Below, piece after piece: positions 46,439 to 58,758 of a DNA stretch of 64,000 nt (the first letter of the stretch is position 1; each line of letters opens with the position of its first letter). The notes under the pieces are model-generated. The model was not told where the DNA came from, did no database searches, and saw nothing but the letters and a program-made list of their open reading frames with translations. The stretch comes from Botrytis cinerea B05.10 (Eukaryota > Ascomycota > Leotiomycetes > Helotiales > Sclerotiniaceae). Location: the NCBI RefSeq assembly GCF_000143535.2, contig NC_037315.1, positions 2,542,001 to 2,606,000 of the forward strand, given 5' to 3'. The translations under genes were made by a program, and so were the position numbers.

Positions 46439-47139
46439 ATTACCTACCTATCGTATTATCTCACTGCACTTAAATGTGTGAGGGATGACAAGGGATTGGG
46501 GATTGAGGGTTGGAGGGGACATAGTTGGGAGGGGGGGGAAGGAAGCACACACAGGTCTGATCTAATGAACTTGATGGCCTGATGCATAGATGAACGAGTG
46601 GATGGATGGTTAAGGATAGAAGGACGTTGTTGATACGAAAAAAAACCAAAATTCGTTACATCAATATTTTAATCTTTCTCCTCATTGCCTTATTTACATA
46701 ATTCTTTGCTTTGATTCGTTGTCTGATTATTTTCAATTTAATTTTCCAATTCATATTCATATGTATTCCTACTTTTATTTCTACATACTCAAACTCCAAT
46801 TCCAACTTCTACAACAAGATAAAATATCATGAGAAAGAATAGAATGGAGTGTAGTGGAATCATGTAAAATAATCTTGATGTAAACGATATTCAGTTCATC
46901 TATTCTTCTAAACTTCTGCGTGTCTTATTTACGAAGATTCATCTTCATGTTTTTATTCACATATAAACACTATATTGTACTGTGCTACACAATACTACAC
47001 GATACAATATGATACCACACGATCGGCATGGTACGATATGAGACGATAATGACTTTCTGTTCTGTTCTGTGATGTTGGTTTTGTTCTTCCTTTCTTTTTT
47101 TCCCCTTTTGTGGTAATCTAGATTTGGATTTGAACTTCG

Positions 47140-47285
47140 ATAAAGATGGAGATGGAGATGGAGAGTAGAGTAGTAGAGTGGTAGAGGTTGTTGATATTTT
47201 TGATATTTTTTTTGTTTCCAGAGAGAAGACGGTGAGGAGATGGAGAGGAAATGGAGAGGAGATGGAGAGGAGATGGAGAGAGTGA
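47140..47285. repeat. Purine-rich GGAGAT/GGAGAGGA low-complexity tract
   Basis: Imperfect hexamer and longer purine units (GATGGA, GAGAGGAGATG) over about 145 bp. Strand-asymmetric and potentially triplex-forming; function unknown. Confidence 0.7.
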
Positions 47286-47820
47286 GTAGGTGAATGGGTG
47301 TATGTGTGTTTGTTTGTGTGTTTTGGGAGGGCGAGAGAAAAGATGATAGGTAGTAGGTATCTTGAGAGTCTAAAGAGTCTAGATGCTCTTAGCTGGAGGG
47401 TCTGGACGGTCTGGGAGCTCTAGAGGGGTTTCTTTAAATAGTACTTCATTGTTATGTTATATTGTGTTATGTTATGTTATGATGGTTTTCGGGGGGTTAC
47501 GGGTTACGGGTTTGGATTTGGGTTTGGTATGCTGGGCACGGAGGAGGAAGATTATGATAATGAGACCGAGAAATATAAAATAGACAGAGAAGAGATAAGA
47601 AAAGTAAATGAGGGTTCCTAGAGTTAATGGATCTAAATCTAAAGTATGTGAGAAGATAGAATGATCTGTGGACATGGAGCGACTTGTGAAGGACTGTAGA
47701 TGTAGATGTAGATGTGGGGATGATGGGTTCTGGGGAGGTGGACTAGATGATGTTTCTTGGGGGGGGAGGGGGGCTATATGTGTGGTGTTAGAGAGTAAGA
47801 TTTGAGAGGCTGTGAAAGTG

Positions 47821-47850
47821 GGAAGGGAAGGGAAGGGAAGGGAAGGGAAG
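47821..47850. repeat. Pentanucleotide repeat, GGAAG, six copies
   Basis: Six perfect tandem copies of GGAAG followed by an A/G-rich stretch. Confidence 0.9.
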
Positions 47851-48236
47851 AAAGAGGTTCGAGAAGAAAAAAAAAAGAAAAAAAAGGAAAGAGATGAGAA
47901 TATGTAAAAGTGTCAAAAATTCATTTCGTATAGAGAGCTTGGTGTAGATCAACAACCGATTCGATGAGTTCGTAAAGCCGGACAAGCAGAAAGTTACAAA
48001 TCTATTAAGAATCATATGCATCACGTAAATAAGAAGTTGATGATGTGTTCTACCTGCTCTGGGGTGTGGGTAGGTAGTATGGTAGGAGTGTTATATTTCA
48101 TTATATTTCATTATGGGCAAGTAGGTCTTAAAGAGATGATATCAGTCAGATTCCAGAAACCGTAAGTACTGCACTATTGCAACAACCGAAGAAAGAGATG
48201 AACTAGCCAAACTAATAAGTGACATAGTACGTTGTA

Positions 48237-48293
48237 CATACTATGCATACTATGCATACTCCATACTTCATACTCCACACTTCACACATCATG
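48237..48293. repeat. Imperfect octamer-like repeat, ACTATGCAT
   Basis: Tandem variants of CATACTATG then CATACTCCACACTTCAC over about 57 bp. Intergenic; no function evident. Confidence 0.6.
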
Positions 48294-49590
48294 CAGCACA
48301 GGACCCTTCACCTACCTATCTATCCTCCTTGCCTGCTTATCGAAACACAGAGCACAATACTAAAAATCCTAAGGACTAGATGATGATGATGTGTTCCCCA
48401 AGCGGTTTCATATATATTAGTGCTGCATGATAGACAAACCTGTGGAGGCGATCCGGAGAAGTGGATCTTGGACTGCAAGTGCATTATCGATGAATGGAGA
48501 ATGGTGAGAAAATGAATGGGGCGTAGAGAATAGAATGAAGAATGGTGTATCTAATCCATACTGCACTAAGATTTGTCACCTATGAGAGAGAGTAGTATTG
48601 AAGAGTAGCAATCTGTGACGTGGTTATTCTGTGATTCGTGCGTGCGTGAGTTGGAGACACCCTTTCTCTGTGTAGAATTTAGGAGTGGTTCGGCTATCGA
48701 ACTATTGGACTATTCATGAGCACGAAACACTGATCGTGCCAGCTAGTACCGTATTACTTTTTAACAGTTTTCATCATTGATAATATATACAAGTATGAAT
48801 GAATGAACGAATGCACAAACTGATCCAATCCCACAAACTTCCTCCCTGCCGAGTCCATAAATTATCGTTCCACCAAGCCAAATACGAAATGCATATGAAA
48901 TGCAAACCACCAAAATACCGACAAAGATCCACCCTATCCCACCAAGCTCCAAAAGCAGACGGATAATATAACCATGACTGACGCTAATATGCTGGGTAGA
49001 TAGATAAGATATAATCCCTTGCCTAGAAAGAGATAGATAGATAATATGCTGCAACTGGATGAACATGAATGCACCAAAGCAAAAAAGCCAGACCCGTACC
49101 AATCTTTTCGTCGTAAGTCTCATGGAAGGTTCGTAAAGACGTGTTATTTCATGTTGTAGTCGTAATGATTGTAAGAAGAGTGAAATCGTGATGAGATGAG
49201 ATACGTTGACGTATCATCTGATGGGCGATAAAGATAAAATGATATGATTGTATTGAGGTGTAATGTAATATCCAGCAGAACGTGATCCGAAATGGTGAGA
49301 TGGTATGTACAAATGAGATAAACAGACTTGGTAGTCTGAGGATAATAAGACGTTGAGATAAACTTTCGACCAAAATTCAGGAATCCATCATCACCCGCTT
49401 GAAACCTGGGGATGATGCCAGAGTGACTATGCAAGCTAGGCCTAACTTTTGGCCTCGATAACTTCAGCTGTGCCTGGCATCATTAATCCCTACCCCAGGC
49501 ATCGTGGCAATCATACACACACGGCTGAAGTCATCTGTTCCTCTTTCAATTTTGTGTTCTCTCCCCCTTTTTGAAAACTAATCATCAATT

Positions 49591-50495
49591 TCAATAAGGA
49601 TTAACATACGCATATCCTGGCGTAGGAGCATATTGTGGAGTAGCCCTCGAGCTTCTATGTGTATTAAGTGCAGGCGCCATGTGTGGACCTCCTGGCGGCG
49701 GTGGTGCAGTCATCGGTCTATTTCTTCCTTCGGCCCTCATACTATCTCTTCTCTGTCTTTCGACATGTCTTTCTCTGTCATTAGCTGGCGTACCGATCCT
49801 TCTCTGTTCTCTCCTCCTGTCTCTTTCCCTTTCTTCTCCTCCGTCTGATACAGCAGGTGTTGACCCTCTTGGTGGAGCAGGCTCACTTAATCTAACTTTC
49901 CTTCCTCCTCCTCCGCCCAATGCTGATAAAGGTGGATCACGAACACCAGGCTCTTCATCGCTGGGTAAAGTTAATTCAACTAAACTGAAGAAGTACTCGA
50001 GGACTTCCGGGTAGCGTTGTACGCTTGCGCGCCAATCTTCATCAATGCCGCGTTTGAGCTCTGAATCAGCTGCTGCAATTTCAGATGGGTGTGGACGTGC
50101 GTTGTAGTAGTAGGCTGCTCGTTCGGTTATGCGGTGGATTTGGGCAGCGTGTTCGTCTTTACGGCGAGTGGTGAGGACGCTGAAGTATGAGAGGATGTAG
50201 TCTTGTGCGTGGCCACGGACCCATGTTCTATGTGGAGGATGAGTTAATGGTTGAACTAGAGGTGATTGATTGATCCCTATGGATGTTGTGGAAAGACAAC
50301 GATATAGGGGATGAACCGGAGGGGTATGATATGATGGGTGAGAGGTGAAGGAGACAAGAGACGTTACCTTATATCGTTATAAACACTAGTCATCATCCTC
50401 GCTTCAGCCTGCCTCACAGCGACGGTGAGGCCATTGGCTTCGCACTCGCATTTTGCGATGGCTGGCTGAGAACATATGGCGCAATCTGGATCCAT
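49591..50495 (-). CDS. Conserved fungal Cys-motif protein of unknown function
   Basis: Two exons (50495-50368 and 50227-49591) join in phase to 254 residues; the 140-bp intron has a GTAACG donor and CATAG acceptor. The N-terminus MDPDCAICSQPAIAKCEC carries four cysteines (residues 5, 8, 16, 18) that look like a small zinc-binding knuckle. A conserved-looking helical domain follows: RTWVRGHAQDYILSYF, ERAAYYYNARPHP, GIDEDWRASVQRYPEVLEYF. After about residue 140 comes an Arg/Pro/Gly-rich disordered tail. An in-frame ATG at 50537 would add 14 residues; the inner start was preferred because its context (AAGATCATGG) is strong and the Cys motif then sits at the N-terminus. Function is unknown; the pattern suggests a nuclear or adaptor protein. 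Confidence 0.8.
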
Positions 50496-53163
50496 GATCT
50501 TGAGGTTTTTGTTGTTTCTGGCGTTCTTGATTAACATTATGAAGGGGTATCATCTGATTTGGGTGAGGGGCAATAGAGAAAGAAAGCAATGATCAAGTGA
50601 AGATGAGGGAAAGAGACAGATGAGCGAGGGGGATTGAGGCTCAAAGAGAAGAGGGTATATGTGTAGGGATGAAGAAAGAAAGAAGAGTAAATGTTTGGTA
50701 TCAGAGAAATGGGAGGCAATTGAAGGGATGGAGGGGGGAAGATGAACCCATGGTATATGATGGGTTCAGAATATGGGGACAAACAGTGTTGTATCCTACT
50801 GTATGTATGTGTGTATGTATGTAGGTAATGTAATAGGTATAGGTCGCTTGACTGACAAGACGGAAGTCGAGATCTTGGGGGAATGGGGATACCTATCCAA
50901 ATATCGTATCCTCTGGCTCGCTGGCTTGCTTTGCAGTGCAGTTCGTGTGGGGTAAAAGTATGGAAAATGATATTCGAATCAATTGAAGGGATCTCAAAGT
51001 TAAACTAACCTTTGTAAGTGTATTCCCCTCTAAGCTCCCCTCTTCAATTTGATGCAGCGAGTCCGGATCGTAGTGTACGATCTGAAACGATACTATATTA
51101 TGCTATGCTTGCTTGCTGGCTCCGGAACTGCAGATTTCCACGATAGAAAGATCACGCTACGCAAATTTCTGCACCATTCAAAACGAAAAGATTAGAATAA
51201 TAAAAATATGAGGTGTTAAGGAAACCAAAACAAAAAGAGACCCCACGCTTAATAGTTCTGCTATCGTGAAGTCGTAAGATCAGGTAGTAGATGTGTACGA
51301 CGGGGGAAAGGGTATGGTATGGTATGTGGTATGTATGTACTGAGTGACGGACGGAAGATAGGAAAGGTGGTTTTGGCTAGATGTAATGGGATAGGAAGTG
51401 ACGGGTAGTTGGCATGAAAGAACGGGAGTTCTTTTTAGAATTTAGAATTCAGACGACAAGAGACTTTACCGAGATCTGACAACAAAACGATGCTAAACGG
51501 GAAGGACGAGTGAGGAAGAGGAGTAGGAGGAGTAGGAGGAGCAGGAGGAGAATGGGAAAGGGAAAAAGAAGTGAGATGTCGTTATTAGAGTGATGTGCAA
51601 GCTTGTCTGCAAGTTCGGCGTGTCGGTTGATGGTTGTGGTCGTGCGTGTGGTTTCTATTTTTTTGGGTGGGGAAAATTTTGGGTGAGAATCGTGAGGTGC
51701 ATGAAGACCTTGAAGAAAGGTATGAAAATGAGAACTAATTTGCCATCTAGCTACCTGATTCCTTCGTATGAAGCCGTATGTATACCTGATACTGATTTAG
51801 GTCTACGACATTCCGAGCATAATAAACATAATACCACTTATTCCACACATCACCACTTGCACAATATCGCCGTTTACCCTTTTACTACCTGATCACCTAC
51901 CATCTACCTGGAAAAAGATTAACTTGTACCACTTCACACAATCGACGCCCCCAGAAACTACCAACGCAGAGTGGCATATGTGGATCATACGCGAGAGGCG
52001 ACTCAGGCGAGAGGATACCTTCAAACCTTCAAAACCCAAGATAAAGTAGGGCACTGATTTGATGATTTGACTACATTTGGTTGATTACATACCAACCCCA
52101 TACCAGCTCCGGGACAAGAATGTAAGGTAAATCATCCCGATTAGTAGTAGGTTGGATCATATATAGTAAGTGCCCTCCAAATAAGCATATCCGTAGGTCA
52201 GTAAGTGTTCCAAGTGTTAACATTTCAGCGGAGTGTGCAAGTTGTCGTGGCTCGAGTGCTTTGATGTGACTTGCATCTCGTGGTTAGAGAACCAAAGACG
52301 AAATGCAAGGGTTGTTGGTCATGAATCATGATGATATCCGATTGCCAATGTCATCAACTACTCTTACTCTGTACGAAGATCATAGATAATGCCTCGAAAA
52401 TGGGTAGAGCAGACGAAGAGCCTTGACATAGCTAGATAAGGTAAGCATAAAAGTAAATATTGATACTGTTGTTTTTGGTTGCTTTGGGACTTCGGAGGTT
52501 CTGGACCAAAAAGATTGTGAGGCTATCTTGAATTCGTAGCACAACCAATAGAAGGCGATAACACGATTTGGCTGCATATATGCAGCCCAAGTCTTTTTTG
52601 TTCCTTCCCTCACAACTCAGGCTTTTGGCTGCATATCAAAAAGTAGGTGGTTGGTAAAAGGATGGAGGGCTTCTGGAATCACATCTACTCCGTACACTCT
52701 ACAGAGTACTCACCGCTTGTTCGCAGAACCGCAGAACTGCGTCGATAGAGGGGAAACCGAAGGTGGGGGATAAGAAGAAAGTTGAAGCTTAAATTCTGAG
52801 ATTGTACAATCGTGTGCTTGCATGTATGTAAGAGGTATATTTGGTTTCCGAGGTACCGGTACGTCAGGAATGGTTGATATGAAGATATATATCATCAGAC
52901 GATGTCAAACGAAATCATAAGAACCGTTCAAATACTACCGAGATCTAATTAAAGGGGCTCAAGAATAAAGTACCGGTAGGTATTCTGAACATTCACTCAT
53001 TCCACGCTTCATCGATAGATATCGGGAAGTCAGAAATATTAACCGGTAAGTTGATACTACGGTGACCGAAATTTTGTTATTTGCATCACAATATCAAAAA
53101 AAGATCTCCAGCTCGCACAGCTGCAAACGTATCTCTGCGATCCAGTAATTGATATCGTTCGTT
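50496..53163. other. Long divergent intergenic region
   Basis: 2.7 kb between the Cys-motif gene (minus) and MTG2 (plus). It has GTAT tetranucleotide runs (50800-50825), GGTAT repeats (51310-51340) and AGGAGG-rich DNA (51510-51555). No tRNA B-box or convincing exon was found. The frame at 51590-51892 (plus) is Cys/Phe-rich at the start and His/Thr-rich at the end and looks like chance. Confidence 0.4.
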
Positions 53164-54816
53164 ATGCCTCCACGTTGTTCAACTGTGCAAGGCACGTTGA
53201 CGCCATTTCTGTACCCATTCCTCCTCTCGAATGCATCTAGGTTGATCCACAGAAATCCTCGAATCTACATCAACGCGGTGCGAAGACAAAGTACCTTATC
53301 TGAAGAACTCGCCGCCGAGTCCCCAGCCGAAGAGTTCGACCGACTGAATCCCCCTCCCTCTGATTATTCTCGAACAATATTTGCGGACAAAGCAAAAATA
53401 GATGTCTTCGCAGGTGCTGGCGGACATGGATGTATTTCTTTTCTGCGAGAGAAGTACATAGCGGCGGGTCCTGCGAACGGAGGTGACGGGGGCACCGGTG
53501 GAAACATATATATACAAGCTGTGCGGGGAGAAACAAGTCTACATAAACTTGCAAGACGGAGGAATCTAAAGGCTGGCAGGGGAAAAAATGGACAAGGAAA
53601 AACGAAAGGTGGAGAGAGGGGCACTGATATTATTATTGAAGTTCCTGTAGGTACTATTGTACGAGAGCTAGATCGACATGATCCTGCAGCCATTGAGGAG
53701 GATAGAATAAAGATGGAGGCAGGCAAGTTGGATGGGCATGATTTAGACGGGCCCTATAAATGGGATCGAGAAAGATGGTTACTATACCCAGCTATTACAC
53801 CTGAAGAGATCGCTACTGCCGAATTCCCTTCATTACCAAAAGCAAGAAAGTCAAATTTAGCTGCCGCACAAGTGAAAGGTCCCATTTCCTTAGATCTTTC
53901 CATGCCTATGGAACGACCATTGCTCTTGGCCGCAGGTGCTGTAGGAGGTTTGGGAAATCCACATTTTGTCACAAAACAAGTACCAAGACCCAAATTCGCA
54001 ACCAAGGGTGACGCTGGGCTACGAATTACCTTGGAGCTCGAACTTAAACTTCTCGCCGATGTTGGACTCGTTGGGCTTCCTAATGCTGGAAAGAGCACTT
54101 TACTACGAGCTATGAGCAACAGCCGAACAAGAGTCGGAGACTGGGAGTTTACCACATTGGAGCCGAATATTGGTACTGTAATTATTGATGACAATAAGGG
54201 AAGACCTTTAGCTCAATCACATTACGAAACTGGGGAACCAAGAACGAATTTCACCATTGCAGATATTCCTGGTTTGGTCGAAGATGCCCATTTGGATCGA
54301 GGTCTTGGTATAAGTTTCTTACGACATGTTGAACGAGCTCGAGTTCTTGCATTTGTGGTGGATCTTGGGAGAGGCAATGCTGTTGAAGCTTTGAAAGGTT
54401 TATGGAGAGAGCTTGCTGAATATGAACGTATGAAGATTGAAGAGGAAAAAGAGAAGGCCAATCCAGTCGTGGAGTGGACTCCTTTCACTTCTGTCGAAGA
54501 TGCAGTGGCAAATCGATCCGAAACAATCGTTGTGAGCAGTGGACCTACCTTTGAGAACCCCCTCGCACCTAATCTCCCGTCGATTTCCAACAAACCTTGG
54601 TTCGTTGTTGCTAGCAAAGCAGATTTGCCTGGTACTCAGGACAACTTTCAAGAGTTGAAGTCGTACTTGAGGGAAGTCGCAGCGGGAAACGAAGAACATC
54701 CTTCAAGACATAGTAATCCATGGAAAGGAAAAATAGAGGCCATCCCCATCAGCGCAATCAATGGACACGGCGTTGAGAAGATTACCGAATGGACCGTTGG
54801 TCTTCTTGATGGATGA
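53164..54816 (+). CDS. MTG2: Mitochondrial Obg-family GTPase
   Basis: Single exon of 550 residues from ATG 53164 (MPPRCSTVQG); an upstream in-frame TTG is not a start. Residues 1 to about 45 are basic and Ser-rich, a mitochondrial presequence. The glycine-rich Obg fold follows: DVFAGAGGHGCISFLREKY, GGDGGTGGNIYI, KTKGGERGTD, VPVGTIVREL. The G domain has G1 GLPNAGKST (about 304-312), a G2 Thr in TTLEPN, G3 DIPGLVEDA, a G4 equivalent in VASKADLPG and G5 ISAINGHG. Mtg2/ObgH proteins act in late assembly of the mitochondrial large ribosomal subunit. A segment of about 80 residues (DRHDPAAIEEDR through SLDLSMPMERP, about 170-250) interrupts the Obg fold and looks lineage-specific. Confidence 0.93.
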   Translation: MPPRCSTVQGTLTPFLYPFLLSNASRLIHRNPRIYINAVRRQSTLSEELAAESPAEEFDRLNPPPSDYSRTIFADKAKIDVFAGAGGHGCISFLREKYIAAGPANGGDGGTGGNIYIQAVRGETSLHKLARRRNLKAGRGKNGQGKTKGGERGTDIIIEVPVGTIVRELDRHDPAAIEEDRIKMEAGKLDGHDLDGPYKWDRERWLLYPAITPEEIATAEFPSLPKARKSNLAAAQVKGPISLDLSMPMERPLLLAAGAVGGLGNPHFVTKQVPRPKFATKGDAGLRITLELELKLLADVGLVGLPNAGKSTLLRAMSNSRTRVGDWEFTTLEPNIGTVIIDDNKGRPLAQSHYETGEPRTNFTIADIPGLVEDAHLDRGLGISFLRHVERARVLAFVVDLGRGNAVEALKGLWRELAEYERMKIEEEKEKANPVVEWTPFTSVEDAVANRSETIVVSSGPTFENPLAPNLPSISNKPWFVVASKADLPGTQDNFQELKSYLREVAAGNEEHPSRHSNPWKGKIEAIPISAINGHGVEKITEWTVGLLDG

Positions 54817-55838
54817 AGTATTTACGGATAGAGGCATGTATAATATTATGATGCATATTAATGATCAATTCATGTACAAAGTTCTATTGATTTCAATTAT
54901 CCATTCTCATATCAATATCAAGTTGATCATATACGTCTGTTTCTGTCTGCATGCATCTTTGACGTTTGACATGGTGGGGTATCTCTAACGGCTACTTTCA
55001 CTTGATATCTGTCACAAGTGGCGTATGGTCTGATCCCAAGCGGGGTTTAAGTTCCATTTATGCTTCCATCTTTACTGTTGTCACTCACATCGGGAATTTT
55101 TCACGGTTGGGATGAGACATTGGAGCGGTAGCGATGCTGTGGCCCGTTCCCGTGACACCATCCTCTTCAACTCCAACGAACCTTTCAGTTCCAAATATAA
55201 GACGAATCGATTCGTACAAGTGTCGGCGGGAGGAAGGAACATTCTTCCTAAACTCCTGTCTCAGATTTCAAAGTCTAAAGCTCCCGTTAGTGGCGCTCTT
55301 ACCCTCGAGTTAGACTTAGAATCGATGATCTGAAGCTATCCATACACGAAACGCTGGATGGAACTTTGATATCTCAACAAAATTCTCCGCAATACTAGAC
55401 GATCTGTAACCGCTATGAGTACTAAATCAATCAAATAGAGTAAGAACTACTCTTATGGTGAAACAGTGAATACATGGTTGAAGTATCTCAAAGGTGAGTT
55501 GTGATGACATTCACCATTGATCGCTACCTTATTGAGATCGGATGAACACATAATGGGCTAAAAGGGCTGCCTGGACAAAGTTGTGTCAAAAGCAAAGTTC
55601 TTTTTGTTTACTCCGATGTCGTTATTGTCCTTGTTGAGTGAATATAAAAGTCTCTCTTGGTCCTATCTTCGGACAACATTTTCCTCCCACAAACAACACA
55701 ACCCTTGCTCGACATACCTCATCACTCTAAACTCTTTCATACAATCAAAGAAACCTTTATACAATCTAATTATTTAGAAATCATTCAATCACTTCTCTTC
55801 TTTTCTTGCAAGTTTGGTTTGTGCCGTCATTTTCCAAG
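54817..55838. other. Intergenic region upstream of the oxygenase
   Basis: About 1 kb with the MTG2 3' end and the oxygenase promoter (TATA-like element listed separately) and an AC-rich leader from about 55680. No gene seen. Confidence 0.45.
55642..55648 (+). promoter_or_regulatory. TATA-like element of the oxygenase gene
   Basis: The sequence ATATAAA in a TGAATATAAAAG context lies about 190 bp upstream of the oxygenase ATG (55839) and just before a CAAC/CCTC-rich stretch that looks like its 5' UTR. A clear TATA box fits a regulated rather than constitutive promoter. Not experimentally known. Confidence 0.45.
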
Positions 55839-57733
55839 ATGTCTGCAACTCTAGCAATCCTTCCTGAACCCTCCTCCCCATTTGACCCCCAAGCTCTTGC
55901 ACAAAAGTACAATCTTGAGCGAGAGAAGCGTATTCGTGAGGATGGGCTTACTCAATACAAGGAACCTACTGGCAACTTTGCTCGATTCCAAGATGAAACA
56001 CTCATTGACGAGATTGTCCCACGTGAACCAATGATAGATTCCACTGAGGTACTGATTATTGGTGGTGGTTATGGTGGTTTGTTGGCTGCTGCTCGTCTTG
56101 CTCAAAAGGGTGTTACCAATTTTCGCATTCTTGAAAAGGGTGGCGGTTATGGTGGAACTTGGTATTGGAACCAGTATCCAGGTTTGTTTTTTCTTCAACT
56201 CGAATTTCAATTACCCACCTCCATAACTCATTGATGTTTACTGATTGTCAATTTGCAGGTGCTCAATGTGACATTGAATCTTACATCTACCTTCCCTTGC
56301 TCGAAGAGCTTGGTTACGTCCCAACTGAGAAGTATGCTCGCACTACCGAAATCCATAAGCACATTGAGATGCTCGTCACACGTTACAGTCTCAAGGAAAA
56401 GACAATTTTTCAAACCGAAGCAAAATCAATGACCTGGGATGAGAATGTTCTTTCTTGGAAGACTGAGACAGATCGTGGCGATCATTTTACCTCCAAGTTT
56501 GCTATTACTGCTACGGGTATCCTCCACAAGATCAAGCTTCCAGGTCTTGAAGGCATGGAGCTTTTTGCAGGAAAATCTTTTCATACATCTAGATGGGACT
56601 ATGGCGTTACTGGTGGTGATGTCAACGGTAATCTTAGCAAGTTGGCTGATAAGCGTGTTGGTGTCATTGGCACTGGTGCAACCGCAGTCCAAATGCTTCC
56701 TCATCTCGCTAAGGCCTCAAAGCACGTCTACGTCTTTCAGAGAACACCATCCACAATCAATGTTCGAAACAACAAGCCTACTCCACCAAACTTCTGTCAA
56801 AATCTCAAATCTGGATGGCAACAAGATCGAATGGAGAATTTCAATGATCGAATTTCCAATTGTCGTCAAAAGGAAGATTTTGTTAATGATGGTTGGACTC
56901 TCAACCCTGCTACATCTATTTTAGGCAAGGCAGATGCTTGTACCGATCAAGCTAAATTGGGTCAGATGATGATGATGGCGGATTTCCAACTCATGGAGCG
57001 TATTCGAGCTCGTGTCGATGAGCTCGTTGAGGATAAGGAGACTGCTGAGAAGCTCAAGCCATGGTATTCATCCATGTGCAAGCGTCCTTGCTTCCACGAC
57101 GAATACCTCTCTCTCTTCAACCGCGATAATGTTCAACTCGTCGATACAAATGGAAAGGGCGTTGATCGCGTCTCCCAAGCTGGCGTTATCGTCGATGGTG
57201 TCGAATATCCCGTTGATGTTCTCATCTATTCTACCGGCTTCGAAGTCACAACCGCTTATCAACGCCGCTCAGGTATTACTGTCACCGGTCGCGATGGCCT
57301 CATTCTCGATGACAAGTGGAAGAAGGGTCCTTCCAGCTTTCATGGATTTCAAACCCACGGATTCCCAAACTATTTCTTTTTCGGTACAACTCAATCTGGT
57401 GTTTCTGCAAACTTCATGTATACACTTACCCACCAGTCTATGCATACCGCCTATATCATCTCCGAATGCAAGAAGAAGGATATCAAGGCTGTTGAAGCTA
57501 GTAAGGAAGCTGAGGGTCAATGGGTCAATGATATCTTGCGGGGAAGTGCACCTATGTTGCAGTATTTCACTCAATGTACACCAGGTTATTTCAATGGTGA
57601 AGGAATGGTTGGCAAGCATCCCGAAGTTAGTGGACAGACTGCTGTTTATGGACAAGGTGCTAGTGCATGGGGAAAGTTGTTGGAGGATTGGCGTGCTGAT
57701 GGTAAGATGGAGGGACTTGATAAGGTGTATTAA
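55839..57733 (+). CDS. Baeyer-Villiger-type flavin monooxygenase
   Basis: Two exons (55839-56181 and 56259-57733) join in phase to 605 residues; the 77-bp intron has a GTTTGT donor and removal restores [13 protein letters not shown], a hallmark of this family. The first FAD-binding motif is IIGGGYGG (about 73-80), then [18 protein letters not shown]. The Baeyer-Villiger fingerprint region is [13 protein letters not shown] (FxGxxxHxxxW). The second Rossmann motif is [10 protein letters not shown]. An N-terminal extension of 70 residues precedes the first motif. Such enzymes use NADPH and O2 to convert ketones to esters, or act as N-oxygenases; the substrate is unknown. The start ATG follows a leader rich in CAAC/CAC, and an upstream in-frame TTG at 55806 is not used. 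Confidence 0.92.
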
Positions 57734-58758
57734 GTGATGAGTTTGCTTCTCTGATCTTAGCTGATAAGTTTCTCTTCTTATGAAAAGTGGCTCAATATGG
57801 TGGTTGGCAAATCGGATGAAAAGTTTCTTTAGGTGGTGGAGCTGGTAAGAATGGCTCTTATGACTTCACTTTGGTGTATACATATTTTAGTCCACCAACT
57901 GCATTCACACAGTTATGAATCAGATAGTTTACTTATTTGATCTACCATTCATGGTATGGTCTATTTTGTAACTGATGGCTTCTGGCAATACAAAACACAA
58001 TTTTACATACGCTTTCATTGCTAATTGAGCTGAGTTGATACTTTGATCCAATATATCTTGTCCAAAACGACTTTTCTCTAATATCACAAGTGACCATTTA
58101 CATCCATATTATAATATCATTTTTCAACTCGTCCTACAGGTAACGTACCGTTACTACGATATCATCTCCAATGACCTTCAAATCCCTCAATCAAACTCCA
58201 ATCCAGACAAAAGATTATTCCCCATTTATGTTCAAATGTATAGAATGAATCACATGTTCAGTCTTCCCTAAGACCCAATACCTCAACCTCTCAAAACACT
58301 CTTCACCCACCTCCACATAAATCGTAGTGCTGAGACAAGAAACATAAAGATACATATTCTGACCAATCAATTTCGAGCAACTACAACCTACGAGATGCTA
58401 ATTCGCACTGCGTTTCGCATATCATGCAGTCAGCATATCATTCATTCACTCATTCACTGCACTGCACTGCACTGCAATGTAATGCAATGCACTATATGCG
58501 TAATAAGCTATATGCATGTAGAATACATTTTTTATTTTTCGACAATATAAACAAAAACGATCGATTATCAGTTTCTTCCGTGCTACATACATACTTGCCA
58601 ATATACTTTCTGTCTCGAGTCTTTTACCAAACTACTATTTGACCTGTCGAAGCATGCGAATATCTTCAAGATAATCAAAAGTCATCACTATCCTCTCCTC
58701 TCGCTATCTTCATAACACCCACCCCTCCAACCATCCAATCATCCACCTCAAATCCACA
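57734..58758. other. Intergenic region
   Basis: 1.0 kb between the oxygenase and the EthD gene, both plus. It has four copies of ACTGC near 58456-58475 and a C-rich leader before 58759. No gene seen. Confidence 0.4.
58456..58475. repeat. Pentanucleotide repeat, ACTGC, four copies
   Basis: Four perfect copies, continuing into degenerate AATGC copies. Intergenic. Confidence 0.8.

Larger units (their letters stand above)
46439..49590. other. Long convergent intergenic region with low-complexity DNA
   Basis: 3.15 kb between BFR1 (plus) and the Cys-motif protein (minus). It holds GGAGAT/GGAGAG-rich DNA (about 47140-47285), GT-rich stretches, a GGAAG array and TATGCATAC repeats. The only notable ORF is 48761-49123 on the minus strand (120 codons, strongly hydrophobic), with a poor start context and no splice support; it is not called. 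Confidence 0.4.

Noticed and set aside
48761..49123. 120-codon hydrophobic minus-strand ORF
   Set aside because: Weak start context, no splice or motif support, and it lies in low-complexity AT-rich DNA; hydrophobic composition is common in chance frames of this kind.
51590..51892. 100-codon plus-strand ORF
   Set aside because: Composition shifts along its length, there is no recognisable domain, and neighbouring DNA is simple-repeat rich.
55112..55333. 73-codon ORF upstream of the oxygenase
   Set aside because: No motif and no splice partner; lies in a promoter-like region.
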